The notes below the pieces were generated by a model. The model was not told the origin of the DNA. It saw only the letters and a program-made list of their open reading frames with translations, and made no database searches. Source: Chitinophaga rupis (lineage in GTDB: Bacteria > Bacteroidota > Bacteroidia > Chitinophagales > Chitinophagaceae). Taken from it: DNA of 64,000 bases. Position numbers and translations under genes: made by a program. Of the stretch, positions 34,919-42,942 are shown one piece after another (the first letter of the stretch is position 1; each line of letters opens with the position of its first letter). The stretch covers positions 1,728,608 through 1,792,607 of the forward strand of contig NZ_FOBB01000001.1 of assembly GCF_900109685.1 (NCBI RefSeq), written 5' to 3'.

Positions 34919-36454
34919 TTATTGCCAGCCGGGTGTTTGTTTAAATGCAGTGTTGCCATAGCTGGCCGCTATGTCTATCTCAGACTGCGGTACCGGCCAT
35001 AAAGTATCCCGCAGGGGAAATGTTCTCATAGCGCCGCTGGGATCCTTTACAGTGGGCAGAATGATCCGGTCGGTTTGCCAGCGCTTCAGGTCAAAATACC
35101 GCTGTCCTTCCAGCGCCAGCTCAATACGTCTTTCATGACGGATGGCCGTGCGCATGGCATCGCGCGAAAGACCTGCAGGCAAGGCCGGCATATTTACGCC
35201 CGGGCGGTTTCGTATGGCATTTATTGCGTCATATACAGTTGCATCTGCGCCGCCAATTTCATTCTGTGCCTCTGCATACATGAGCAGTACATCCGCATAG
35301 CGCAGGTATACCCAGTCCTGGTCGCTTTGCGTACCAATCACGGTTGCGCGTGTTGAATCCACGCCTTTTTTATTCAGGAAACCGGACGATGCGCCAATGG
35401 CGGCAGGATCAAAAACAAGACCTCCCTTGTACAGCACACCGGGCACCAGTATGGTAGCCGCCAATCGTGGATCACGGTTATTATACGGATGCGCAGGATC
35501 ATACAGGGGCGACGTAGTAATAGGCTGGCCATCCGTGCATTCATAATCATTTACCAGGTAGCTTAACGGCTGAAAGCTGGCGCTGTAGGTATACAGGTAC
35601 TCTGCAGGGCTGTAGGCGCCAGGGATCTGATAACGTCCTGAGAACATAATTTCAGGATTGTTATTCTGCCCGGGCTTCAGGAATAAATTGCGGTAACCGC
35701 CGGTGTACAGGCTAAACTTGCCTTCCGCCATAATGGTTCTGGCTGTAGCGGCAGCGGCCTGATAGTTGTGCATAGCCAGGTATACTTTGGTCTGGTAGCC
35801 CAGCGCAGCGCCTCTTACCACATGCCCGTTATAAGCAGTGTTGGGAAGATTGGCAGCAGCATACTGCAGATCGCTTAATACAGAATCCAATACTACTGCC
35901 TTTGGCGCCCTGCCAAGATGGTAGGCTCCCTGGTCTTTGTCTAACGGCTTAAAAGATAGCATTACATCACCATAAACCTGCGCAAGCAAAAAATAATAAT
36001 ATCCCCGTATAAACCTTACCTCTGCTATGTAGGTGTTCATAACAGCAGCATCCATCGGCACATTTGTAATGTTGGCAAGGAACTTATTACAGGCTTCTAT
36101 AGCCCGGTAGGGTATATTGTAGGCGTCTGACTGAATAGTGCCGGTAGTTGATTCTATGGCCCCTATTGCAACATTGGAAAAAGCGCCGCTATAGGCATTA
36201 TCTGTCAGTGTTTCCCAGTAAGGCGTACCAGCGCCCCATCCCTGCCCGGTGTTGTTTGCATTGGTATAGTTATACCCTTGTATCAGGTAACTGTAAATAG
36301 CAGTGAGGGCCTGATCGGCATCTGCTTTTGTTTTCCAGAAAGTGCCGGAAGACTGTTGATCCAGCGGGTTCCTGTTCAGGAAATTCTTGCCGCAGCTAAG
36401 CAGCATTATCATTACTGGCAACAGAAGTACGATATGTCTTATACAACGTTTCAT
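34919..36454 (-). CDS. RagB/SusD family nutrient-uptake outer-membrane lipoprotein
   Basis: 511 residues, usual SusD length. The lipobox ends at Cys21 (MIMLLSCGKNFLNRNPLDQQ). The SusD N-terminal and TPR-containing parts are visible (ALTAIYSYLIQGYNYTNAN, AEVRFIRGYYYFLLAQVYGD), and the C-terminal RagB part ends RYFDLKRWQTDRI then WPVPQSEIDIAASYGNTAFK. It binds glycan at the cell surface and delivers it to the SusC porin encoded 18 bp upstream. The substrate is unknown, because the adjoining enzyme gene is broken. Confidence 0.95.
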   Translation of the reverse strand: MKRCIRHIVLLLPVMIMLLSCGKNFLNRNPLDQQSSGTFWKTKADADQALTAIYSYLIQGYNYTNANNTGQGWGAGTPYWETLTDNAYSGAFSNVAIGAIESTTGTIQSDAYNIPYRAIEACNKFLANITNVPMDAAVMNTYIAEVRFIRGYYYFLLAQVYGDVMLSFKPLDKDQGAYHLGRAPKAVVLDSVLSDLQYAAANLPNTAYNGHVVRGAALGYQTKVYLAMHNYQAAAATARTIMAEGKFSLYTGGYRNLFLKPGQNNNPEIMFSGRYQIPGAYSPAEYLYTYSASFQPLSYLVNDYECTDGQPITTSPLYDPAHPYNNRDPRLAATILVPGVLYKGGLVFDPAAIGASSGFLNKKGVDSTRATVIGTQSDQDWVYLRYADVLLMYAEAQNEIGGADATVYDAINAIRNRPGVNMPALPAGLSRDAMRTAIRHERRIELALEGQRYFDLKRWQTDRIILPTVKDPSGAMRTFPLRDTLWPVPQSEIDIAASYGNTAFKQTPGWQ

Positions 36455-36472
36455 TTCTTTTTCAATTAAGTG

Positions 36473-39400
36473 TTAGAAAACCGCTTTAACGCCAAATGCA
36501 AATACCTGGTTCTGCGGATGCGCTACAAACCGGGTGTTGTTGGATACCCGTTCCGGATCCAGCCCTTTGAAGCTGGTAAAAGTGAGCAGGTTGTCGCCCG
36601 CGAAAAAGATGCGCAGGCTGCTCATGGCTATCCGCTTGCTGATGGCAGGTGGTAATGTATAACCTATCTGCAGGTTCTTAAGCCTCAGGAATGAGGCGCT
36701 CCTTAGATAGTAGGTGGATGCTGTGCTGATGTTCTGGCTTGCAGTACCCTGGCCGGTGATGTAGATCAAAGGCATGGTAGTGCTGTGATTTTCCGGCGTC
36801 CATGCATTCAGCCAGTCAGTGGAGGGAGGAGAACCCTGGTTAAATGGCTGAATGCCCCAGCCGTTCACAAATAATTTTTGTCCGTAAGAACCGTAGAAGA
36901 AAACACTGATATCAAAATTCTTCCAGGAGGCGCTTGCATTAAAAGAGTAATCAAATTTGGGGAAAACGCCAGGCACGATCACACGGTCATTTGCATCAAC
37001 GGTATCATTGCCGGTTACATCTTTGTATTTGATATATCCCGGTTTCGGGCTGTACTGCTGTATGGGTGACCTGGCAATTTCGTCGGCTGACTGGAAGATG
37101 CCGTCATATTGATACATATAAAAACTGCCGTAAGGCTTACCTTCCTTAACAATGGTATTATTGCTGGTATTAATGGCAGGTGCGCCGAACTTGATCACCG
37201 TGTTCTTGTTGGTTTGAATAGTGCCGCCGGCAGAAAAACGCACATCGCCAATATTATCCGTGTATTGAATGGCGGCTTCCAGTCCGGTATTTTTCATTTT
37301 GCCCCGGTTAAGGGTAGGCGCGTCAAGTCCCATGTAACCGGGGATCAGCGGTGTATACAGGATATCGTATGTTAGTTTATTATACCAGTCAACTGTAACA
37401 TTCAGCTTGTTGAACAGGGTAATGTCTGTACCAAAATCAACAACGCGGGTGGTTTCCCATCTTATGTTTGGATCCACGAACCCGTTCTGCGCTACGCCGG
37501 AGTTCAGTGAGCTGCCGGAAAATGAATAGGCATAACCTGTGTTTGCATTGTATGCATTCTGACTGGTGTATACATCCTGGTAAGGGTAGTTGCCTATGTT
37601 CTGGTTACCCAGCTTTCCCCAGGAGCCGCGGAGCTTTAAATTATTCAGCCATGAAATGTCTTTCATGAACTGCTCACGTGTTAATACCCATCCGGCGGAA
37701 ACAGAAGGGAAAAGCCCCCAGCGGTTATTGGGTGGGAACCGGGAAGAGGCGTCGTAACGGGCGTTCACTTCCAGCAGGTATTTTTCATCATAGTCATAGT
37801 TAAGCCTTCCGTAGTAAGAGCGCAGTGCCCATTCAGCAGAAGTGCCGGTAGCGATCTGGGAGCCTGAGGGTCCGGCGTTCAGCTCATGCAGGGCATTACT
37901 TGGAAAGGGTGTGTTACGGTTGCCTGCCAGGCGCTGTGATTTGTTATACTCCGCTTGGGTACCGGCCAGGATCTTGAAGTTATGCTTGTCAATTGCATGT
38001 GTATAGGTAAGCTGGCTGTATCCAACCGGGTATATCATATTCGTGTCGGTTACTATCAGCCCCTGTCCGTTTACATCCAATGTACGTTCCGGCGCATCAT
38101 TGGGCCCGGCAAACCAGTTGTACTGGTTGATCACCGGTTTAAAATCATAGGTCTTGTTATAGCTGAAATTAAGACCGCCGCTTGTTCTCCATTCCAGGCC
38201 TTTTAAAAGCTGGATGTTCAGGAAAAAATTGCTTTGCAGGTAATAATCGTTGTTGTTCACAAGCGCATTGTCTGCTATTGCTACGGGGTTTTTGTTGGGC
38301 GTTTGCACGCTGGGATATACTGAATTTACATAACGGCCGCTGCCATCGGGCAATTGCGGTCCGTACATAGGGGACTGTGAGAGTGTGGACAGGAACATAT
38401 CCTGGCTGCCCCTGGAGGCGTAGCTTCTTTTACCATAGTTAAGCGTAACGCTGGATCCAAATGTAGCCCAGCTGTTGATCTTTGAGTTGAGGTTCAACTG
38501 CAGGTTATATTTCTTATAGGCAAAGCCGATCATAATATCCGGCTGATCCACATAACCAAGACCAACATTGTATACAGTGCCGTTATTGCCGCCTGTCATG
38601 CCGATATGATGCGTTTGCACCAGTACGGTTCTCATAACAGCGTCCAGCCAGTTGAAATTCGGATACTGCTTGGGATCAGAAGGATTGGTATAGGCTGCGA
38701 TCATTTCCGGCGTAAACCGGTTTGGATAGCCGGAGTTTGCTGCCGCCTGGTTATACAGCTGCATATACTGGGCTGAATTATAGATCAGGTTATCCGGCAA
38801 AGCAGTAGGCTTTGTGATACCGATGCTATAATCATAGGATAGCTGGAACTTCCCATTCTTTCCCTGCCGGGTAGTAACCAGTATAACACCGTTAGCGGCC
38901 CTGGTACCGTAAATGGCTGCTGAGGCTGCATCCTTGAGCAGGGTAACCGATTCAATGTTCTGCGGGTCCAGGGCAGTAAGGCTTCCCGGTAAACCATCCA
39001 CAATAATAAGCGGGCTGCTGCCGGCGGAGCTATAGGTACCCAGGCCTCTTACACGCAGCACGGAGCCTTCGTTACCTGCCTCGCCGGAACCTTGCGTGAG
39101 CGAGAGGCCGGGTAATTTTCCCTGCAGCAGCTGGGTAGGATCAGTAGCGATCCTTTTATTAAGTTCAGTACCATTCACTGTGGCAACAGCGCCGGTGAGG
39201 TCAGCTTTTTTCTGTGTACCATAGCCCACTACCAATACCTCGTTTAATCCCTTGCTGCTTTCTGCCAGTGTCACATCTATCTTTTGCTGGCTTCCCACAG
39301 GGATCTCCTGTGTTTGAGCGCCGATAGCGGTAATAACGAGGGTAGCATTGGCGGGTACGTTTGCCAGCGAATAGTGGCCATTACCATCTGTGGTGGTGCC

Positions 39401-39574
39401 TTGTTGCGATCCTTTTACCCTGACCGTAGCGCCGGGGAAAGGCTGGTGATCACTTTCTTTAATAATGGTTCCGGTAATGGTCCGGACCTGTGCATGTAGC
39501 CCGGGCAAATAAGCGAGGAACAGTGTAAAGCACAGGAGCAGGTGCCTGATATGCTTTTTATAATAATTGATCAT
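36473..39574 (-). CDS. SusC/RagA family TonB-linked outer-membrane transporter
   Basis: 1033 residues. Signal peptide 1-28 (ends LPGLHAQ). A CarboxypepD_reg domain at about 32-105 (TITGTIIKESDHQPFPGATV) precedes the plug, which opens with VVGYGTQKKADLTGAVATV (115-133). The barrel fills the rest and ends FAFGVKAVF, with the expected terminal Phe. No STN domain is present, so FecR/anti-sigma signalling is not expected; control by the LacI-type operators upstream fits better. It imports oligosaccharides together with SusD. Confidence 0.96.
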   Translation of the reverse strand: MINYYKKHIRHLLLCFTLFLAYLPGLHAQVRTITGTIIKESDHQPFPGATVRVKGSQQGTTTDGNGHYSLANVPANATLVITAIGAQTQEIPVGSQQKIDVTLAESSKGLNEVLVVGYGTQKKADLTGAVATVNGTELNKRIATDPTQLLQGKLPGLSLTQGSGEAGNEGSVLRVRGLGTYSSAGSSPLIIVDGLPGSLTALDPQNIESVTLLKDAASAAIYGTRAANGVILVTTRQGKNGKFQLSYDYSIGITKPTALPDNLIYNSAQYMQLYNQAAANSGYPNRFTPEMIAAYTNPSDPKQYPNFNWLDAVMRTVLVQTHHIGMTGGNNGTVYNVGLGYVDQPDIMIGFAYKKYNLQLNLNSKINSWATFGSSVTLNYGKRSYASRGSQDMFLSTLSQSPMYGPQLPDGSGRYVNSVYPSVQTPNKNPVAIADNALVNNNDYYLQSNFFLNIQLLKGLEWRTSGGLNFSYNKTYDFKPVINQYNWFAGPNDAPERTLDVNGQGLIVTDTNMIYPVGYSQLTYTHAIDKHNFKILAGTQAEYNKSQRLAGNRNTPFPSNALHELNAGPSGSQIATGTSAEWALRSYYGRLNYDYDEKYLLEVNARYDASSRFPPNNRWGLFPSVSAGWVLTREQFMKDISWLNNLKLRGSWGKLGNQNIGNYPYQDVYTSQNAYNANTGYAYSFSGSSLNSGVAQNGFVDPNIRWETTRVVDFGTDITLFNKLNVTVDWYNKLTYDILYTPLIPGYMGLDAPTLNRGKMKNTGLEAAIQYTDNIGDVRFSAGGTIQTNKNTVIKFGAPAINTSNNTIVKEGKPYGSFYMYQYDGIFQSADEIARSPIQQYSPKPGYIKYKDVTGNDTVDANDRVIVPGVFPKFDYSFNASASWKNFDISVFFYGSYGQKLFVNGWGIQPFNQGSPPSTDWLNAWTPENHSTTMPLIYITGQGTASQNISTASTYYLRSASFLRLKNLQIGYTLPPAISKRIAMSSLRIFFAGDNLLTFTSFKGLDPERVSNNTRFVAHPQNQVFAFGVKAVF

Positions 39575-39648
39575 AACGGGGGGATTTTTATGGTGAAGAA
39601 CATGTTCTTTCAGTACAGCAGAAGTTCATTTGGAATTTCCAGGTGATA

Positions 39649-39664
39649 ATGCAATCGTTTGCAT
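39649..39664. promoter_or_regulatory. LacI-family-type operator, susC-proximal copy
   Basis: ATGCAATCGTTTGCAT is palindromic in its outer six bases on each side around a central CG, the form of LacI/GalR-family operators (compare GCAAACGNTTGC). It lies 75 bp upstream of the SusC start. Confidence 0.65.
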
Positions 39665-39774
39665 GTATGTTGATAACTAATGTGCTTATAAGAGTTGATC
39701 ATAACAGTGGTTTTATACGGTAAAACCTGTGCGTTCAGCGCAGGAAGAAGATCATTGAGGGAATCCCGTAAATA

Positions 39775-39790
39775 ATGCAATCGTTTGCAT
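39775..39790. promoter_or_regulatory. LacI-family-type operator, distal copy
   Basis: Identical to the proximal operator and 126 bp away from it, which is 12 turns at 10.5 bp per turn. Both sites would therefore face the same side of the helix. No LacI-family gene is present in the window. Confidence 0.65.
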
Positions 39791-40028
39791 GTATGTGCAT
39801 AATTTTAACGTGGTGACAGAAAGATGAGCAGCAAAAATTTGTGATTAGCTTACCTACTACGAAAGAATTAGATATTGGGACAAAAAGCTCTCATGATTTT
39901 CGCCTATGCAGATACTTTTTTGCCTATTTTGTACCTGATCCCAAACGCCATTCCTCTCATCGGTAAGGGCCCGTGAATAATCCAATACTTCCCGTTATTA
40001 GTGCGCATACGTTCAATAGTTGGGTATG

Positions 40029-40036
40029 TACCTTTG
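40029..40036 (+). promoter_or_regulatory. Bacteroidota -7 box (TACCTTTG) before the amidohydrolase gene
   Basis: TACCTTTG matches TAnnTTTG exactly and lies 54 bp before the ATG. No good TTG -33 element is seen at the expected distance. Confidence 0.45.
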
Positions 40037-40090
40037 TATTCGAGTATAACATGCTAAACAACCATAAGTATTCAGCAAACAGTTATTAAC

Positions 40091-41077
40091 ATGCGGATAG
40101 TTGCACTTGAAGAACATATTTCCTTTCCGGAAATGGCCAACAAAATACCCAAAGAAGCACTGGGCGCTTTTGGTCAATCAGAAGCTATTCAGCGGATAGC
40201 TCCCAAATTGGCTGATATTACCGGCGAACGCCTGCAGTCGATGAATGCTAACGGCATTACAATGCAGGTACTGTCTGTAGATAGTTCCGGCGCTAATCTG
40301 TTAAGCCCGCAGGAAGGGCCGGCTTTTGCTATGCAGTATAATGATCTGATTGCGGAAAGGATCGCAGGTTTTGAGGACCGGTTTACGGCTTTTGCTCATC
40401 TGCCTATGACAGCGCCCCTTGCTGCGGCGGATGAATTAGAACGTGCAGTAAAAGAATACCATTTTCGCGGCGCAATGATCCGGGGGCTTACCCAGGATCA
40501 GTTCTTGGATCACCCAAAATTTGCACCGATATTGCTACGTGCCCAAAAGCTGGATGTACCTGTTTACCTTCATCCCGGCCTGCCGCCAAAAGAAGTTGCC
40601 GATATTTACTACAGTGGACTGCCTAATCATTCAGGTATGGCAGCAGCGCTGGCTTGCTACGGCTGGGGATGGCATTCGGAAACCGCGCTGCATGTATTGC
40701 GTCTGCTCTTTTCAGGGATCTTCGATATGTATCCCAAACTAAAACTGATTATTGGCCATATGGGAGAAATGCTGCCGATGATGATGGCAAGGTCAGAGAG
40801 AGCATTTAAACCGGGAAATGGAGGCGCCAACCAGCGGACACTTACCGATACATTTCATCAGCAGGTTTACATTACTACCAGCGGTTTCTTTACCCAGCCG
40901 CCATTAAAAATTGCTTTAGATACTTTTGGTATAGATAATATTATGTTTTCTGTTGACTATCCGTTTAGCACAAACGAAATGGGAATCGAATTTCTGAATG
41001 CGATAGCGTTGCCCGGTGAGCAAATAGCAAAGCTTGCCCATGGTAATGCTGACAAACTGCTGAAGTTAAACATTTAG
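40091..41077 (+). CDS. Amidohydrolase-2 family protein, gamma-resorcylate-decarboxylase-like
   Basis: 328 residues, a TIM-barrel metal enzyme. IVALEEH at residues 3-9 is the N-terminal Glu/His metal motif of this branch (LEEH rather than HxH). YLHPG carries the next His, LIIGHMGEMLPMMM the following His and Glu, and FSVDYPF the metal Asp. This set fits the decarboxylase group (gamma-resorcylate and aminocarboxymuconate-semialdehyde type), which removes CO2 from aromatic acids. Substrate not known. It is transcribed divergently from susC and is followed 104 bp on by a sigma-factor gene. Confidence 0.88.
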   Translation: MRIVALEEHISFPEMANKIPKEALGAFGQSEAIQRIAPKLADITGERLQSMNANGITMQVLSVDSSGANLLSPQEGPAFAMQYNDLIAERIAGFEDRFTAFAHLPMTAPLAAADELERAVKEYHFRGAMIRGLTQDQFLDHPKFAPILLRAQKLDVPVYLHPGLPPKEVADIYYSGLPNHSGMAAALACYGWGWHSETALHVLRLLFSGIFDMYPKLKLIIGHMGEMLPMMMARSERAFKPGNGGANQRTLTDTFHQQVYITTSGFFTQPPLKIALDTFGIDNIMFSVDYPFSTNEMGIEFLNAIALPGEQIAKLAHGNADKLLKLNI

Positions 41078-41181
41078 CAAAGGATAGTCCTTGCAGCTGG
41101 CTAATTTTTTATTTGAGATATCCTTATAGTATATTGGCCGGCAGAAGCCATGTCAGGATAATTTTACTAAATTTTAACCGG

Positions 41182-42024
41182 ATGAATTTAATAGACGGGT
41201 ACCAGCAAAAATTGTTTCCCTATGCCTACAATATTTTAGGTTCTGTGGATGATGCGAAGGATGTAATTCAGGAGGTCGTGATCAAATATATGGCAGTTGC
41301 CGGCAAAGAAATTGATAATGAATTTGGGTACCTTGTCAGAAGTGTTGTTAACCAGTCAATTAATGTCAAAAAGAGGAATGCAAGAACCCTTACAGGCGCC
41401 ATGTGGCTTCCGGAGCCGGTAGACACCCAGCGTGCAGATACGAATATCGAACGCCGCGAGATCATTAGCTACTCCATGATGGTATTGCTTGAGCACCTGA
41501 ATCCAAAGGAGCGGGCCGTATTTATATTAAAGGAAGCCTTTGATTATTCCCACGAAGATATTGCCGCGGTATTATCCATCACGGTTGAAAACTCAAGGAA
41601 GCTATTGAGCCGCGCTAGATCCGGATTGAAAAACAATAATAATCCTCCCAGGTTAGCTACAGATCTTACATCCTCCTATCTGCTGGAATATGTTGAATTC
41701 ATAAAGAATGGAGACACCGGTTCACTGGAAAGAAAACTTTCGGAGGAGGTTTCGTTTATGGCCGATGGTGGAGGAAAAGTGAAAATTGTTCGTGAATTAA
41801 CGGTCGGAGTTCAGCCTGTAACAGATCTGTTGCTTTATTTATATCAAACCTATCAGCATAGCTTTACTTTCAAAATTCATACAATTAACCACCAGCCAGC
41901 CTTACTTTATTACAAGGACAACGCTTTGACCAACTGCCAGGTTTTTGATATTGAAGATGGAAAGATCAAAAACGTTTACTCTATAGTGGATCCTGACAAG
42001 CTAAAGAACCTTTTTAATTTTTAG
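41182..42024 (+). CDS. ECF41-type sigma factor with SnoaL-like C-terminal domain
   Basis: 280 residues from the ATG at 41182 (an earlier start at 41113 would add 23 unlikely residues). Region 2 at about 8-70 (FPYAYNILGSVDDAKDVIQE) and region 4 at about 105-160 (YSHEDIAAVLSITVENSRKL) are followed by a SnoaL-like domain at about 175-280 (LLEYVEFIKNGDTGSLERKL, FDIEDGKIKNVYSIVDPDKL). In ECF41/SigJ-type factors this domain replaces a separate anti-sigma protein and controls activity; partner genes usually encode small redox or decarboxylase proteins. The two small genes downstream are the likely targets. Confidence 0.88.
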   Translation: MNLIDGYQQKLFPYAYNILGSVDDAKDVIQEVVIKYMAVAGKEIDNEFGYLVRSVVNQSINVKKRNARTLTGAMWLPEPVDTQRADTNIERREIISYSMMVLLEHLNPKERAVFILKEAFDYSHEDIAAVLSITVENSRKLLSRARSGLKNNNNPPRLATDLTSSYLLEYVEFIKNGDTGSLERKLSEEVSFMADGGGKVKIVRELTVGVQPVTDLLLYLYQTYQHSFTFKIHTINHQPALLYYKDNALTNCQVFDIEDGKIKNVYSIVDPDKLKNLFNF

Positions 42025-42100
42025 GATTTCTGTCACGTAATGGACGCCTTGTTTGTTTTTAACTATGGAAAGCAATTTCCGCAGTTAAAAACAAACTAAT

Positions 42101-42322
42101 ATGGAAAACAAAAGTAAAAACGGGAAGCACAAAATGGCATTCATTATCTGGCTTGCTATTTATCCCCTGATCACGGTGCTTTATCATTTCTTAGGAGAAC
42201 TCCTGCAGCCGCTGCCCACAGCACTCAGAACCCTGGTATTAACCCTGATAGCAGTACCCGTAATGGTCTATTTCCTGGTGCCGCTGCTCAGCAGGCTTTT
42301 GGGCACATGGCTCAATAAATAA
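42101..42322 (+). CDS. Small two-segment membrane protein, unknown
   Basis: 73 residues with two hydrophobic helices (MAFIIWLAIYPLITVLYHFL and LRTLVLTLIAVPVMVYFLVP) between basic ends. I do not recognise a named family. Its place between an ECF41 sigma gene (76 bp before) and a monooxygenase-fold gene (64 bp after) suggests it belongs to the same regulated unit. Confidence 0.75.
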   Translation: MENKSKNGKHKMAFIIWLAIYPLITVLYHFLGELLQPLPTALRTLVLTLIAVPVMVYFLVPLLSRLLGTWLNK

Positions 42323-42386
42323 AAAAACGAATAGTGGTCACGTTTTAAAATTCAGGATTGTCTTATAAGCACAAAAATCAAAAAAA

Positions 42387-42698
42387 ATGAAGATCGTAAA
42401 AGTAACCTACACCGTAAACGCAGATTTTTCTGACAAGAATCAACAGAATGTAAAGGAGTTTGTCAAAGATATTGAAGCATTGAACAACCCCGCCATCCGT
42501 TATATCAGCTACCTGGGAAGTGATGGCAAAACATTTACCCACATCGCTACTTTCGATAATGATGAGGCGCAGAAAGAATTCCTGGAGCTGCCTTCTTTTA
42601 AATCGTTCCAACAACAGCGTAATGGCAGCGGGCTGGAGGCGCCGGAAAATTTAGAGATGATTACGATTGTGGCTGCTTCCTATAAGATCTTTGGATAG
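42387..42698 (+). CDS. Small dimeric alpha/beta-barrel (ABM/monooxygenase-like) protein
   Basis: 103 residues with ferredoxin-like strand/helix order: KIVKVTYTVNADFSDKNQQN, then NPAIRYISYLGSDGKTFTHI, then a helix AQKEFLELPSFKSFQQQRNG. This fits the antibiotic-biosynthesis-monooxygenase-like dimeric barrel group. Such small enzymes are common targets of ECF41 factors. The exact reaction is unknown. Confidence 0.7.
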   Translation: MKIVKVTYTVNADFSDKNQQNVKEFVKDIEALNNPAIRYISYLGSDGKTFTHIATFDNDEAQKEFLELPSFKSFQQQRNGSGLEAPENLEMITIVAASYKIFG

Positions 42699-42723
42699 CC
42701 GGGCCTTTGCAAATGCAATAAAA

Positions 42724-42754
42724 CAATAAAGCCGCCCTCTGAGCGGCTTTATTG
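42724..42754 (+). terminator. Terminator between the ECF41 unit and the tRNA gene
   Basis: CAATAAAGCCGC and GCGGCTTTATTG form a perfect 12-bp stem around a 7-base loop. A/T-rich flanks on both sides allow action on the minus-strand tRNA transcript as well. Confidence 0.85.
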
Positions 42755-42760
42755 TTTATG

Positions 42761-42832
42761 TAGCCCGGACAAGAATCGAACTTGTATCTAAAGTTTAGGA
42801 AACTTCTATTCTATCCATTGAACTACCGGGCC
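42761..42832 (-). tRNA. tRNA-Arg (anticodon CCU)
   Basis: Read on the minus strand. The acceptor stem GGCCCGG pairs with CCGGGCT, the D-arm is GTTC/GAAT, the anticodon arm is GAAGT-TTCCTAA-ACTTT with CCT at positions 34-36, and the T-arm is ACAAG-TTCGATT-CTTGT. Length 72, no encoded CCA. It decodes the rare Arg codon AGG. Confidence 0.95.
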
Positions 42833-42942
42833 ATTCCCAATACCCCTTTCAGCCGGGGCCAAAAGGAAAAGGGAGTGCAAAAGTATGTTTTTTCATGTCA
42901 AAATCCAATTCCCGTTAACCAGGAGCCTCTTTCAACCGCCAA

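Larger units (their letters stand above)
39551..39802. repeat. Diverged tandem duplication of the susC start and promoter region
   Basis: Copy A (about 39551-39676) includes the first eight codons of SusC. Copy B (about 39679-39802) repeats it 126-128 bp further upstream. The SusC start MINYYKKHI has a relic counterpart, MINSYKHIS, whose ATG is at 39700-39702 on the minus strand and which runs into a stop. A perfect 25-bp block is shared at 39646-39670 and 39772-39796. The middle parts are diverged. The whole upstream gap 39575-40090 holds this, the two operators and the divergent amidohydrolase promoter. Confidence 0.75.
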
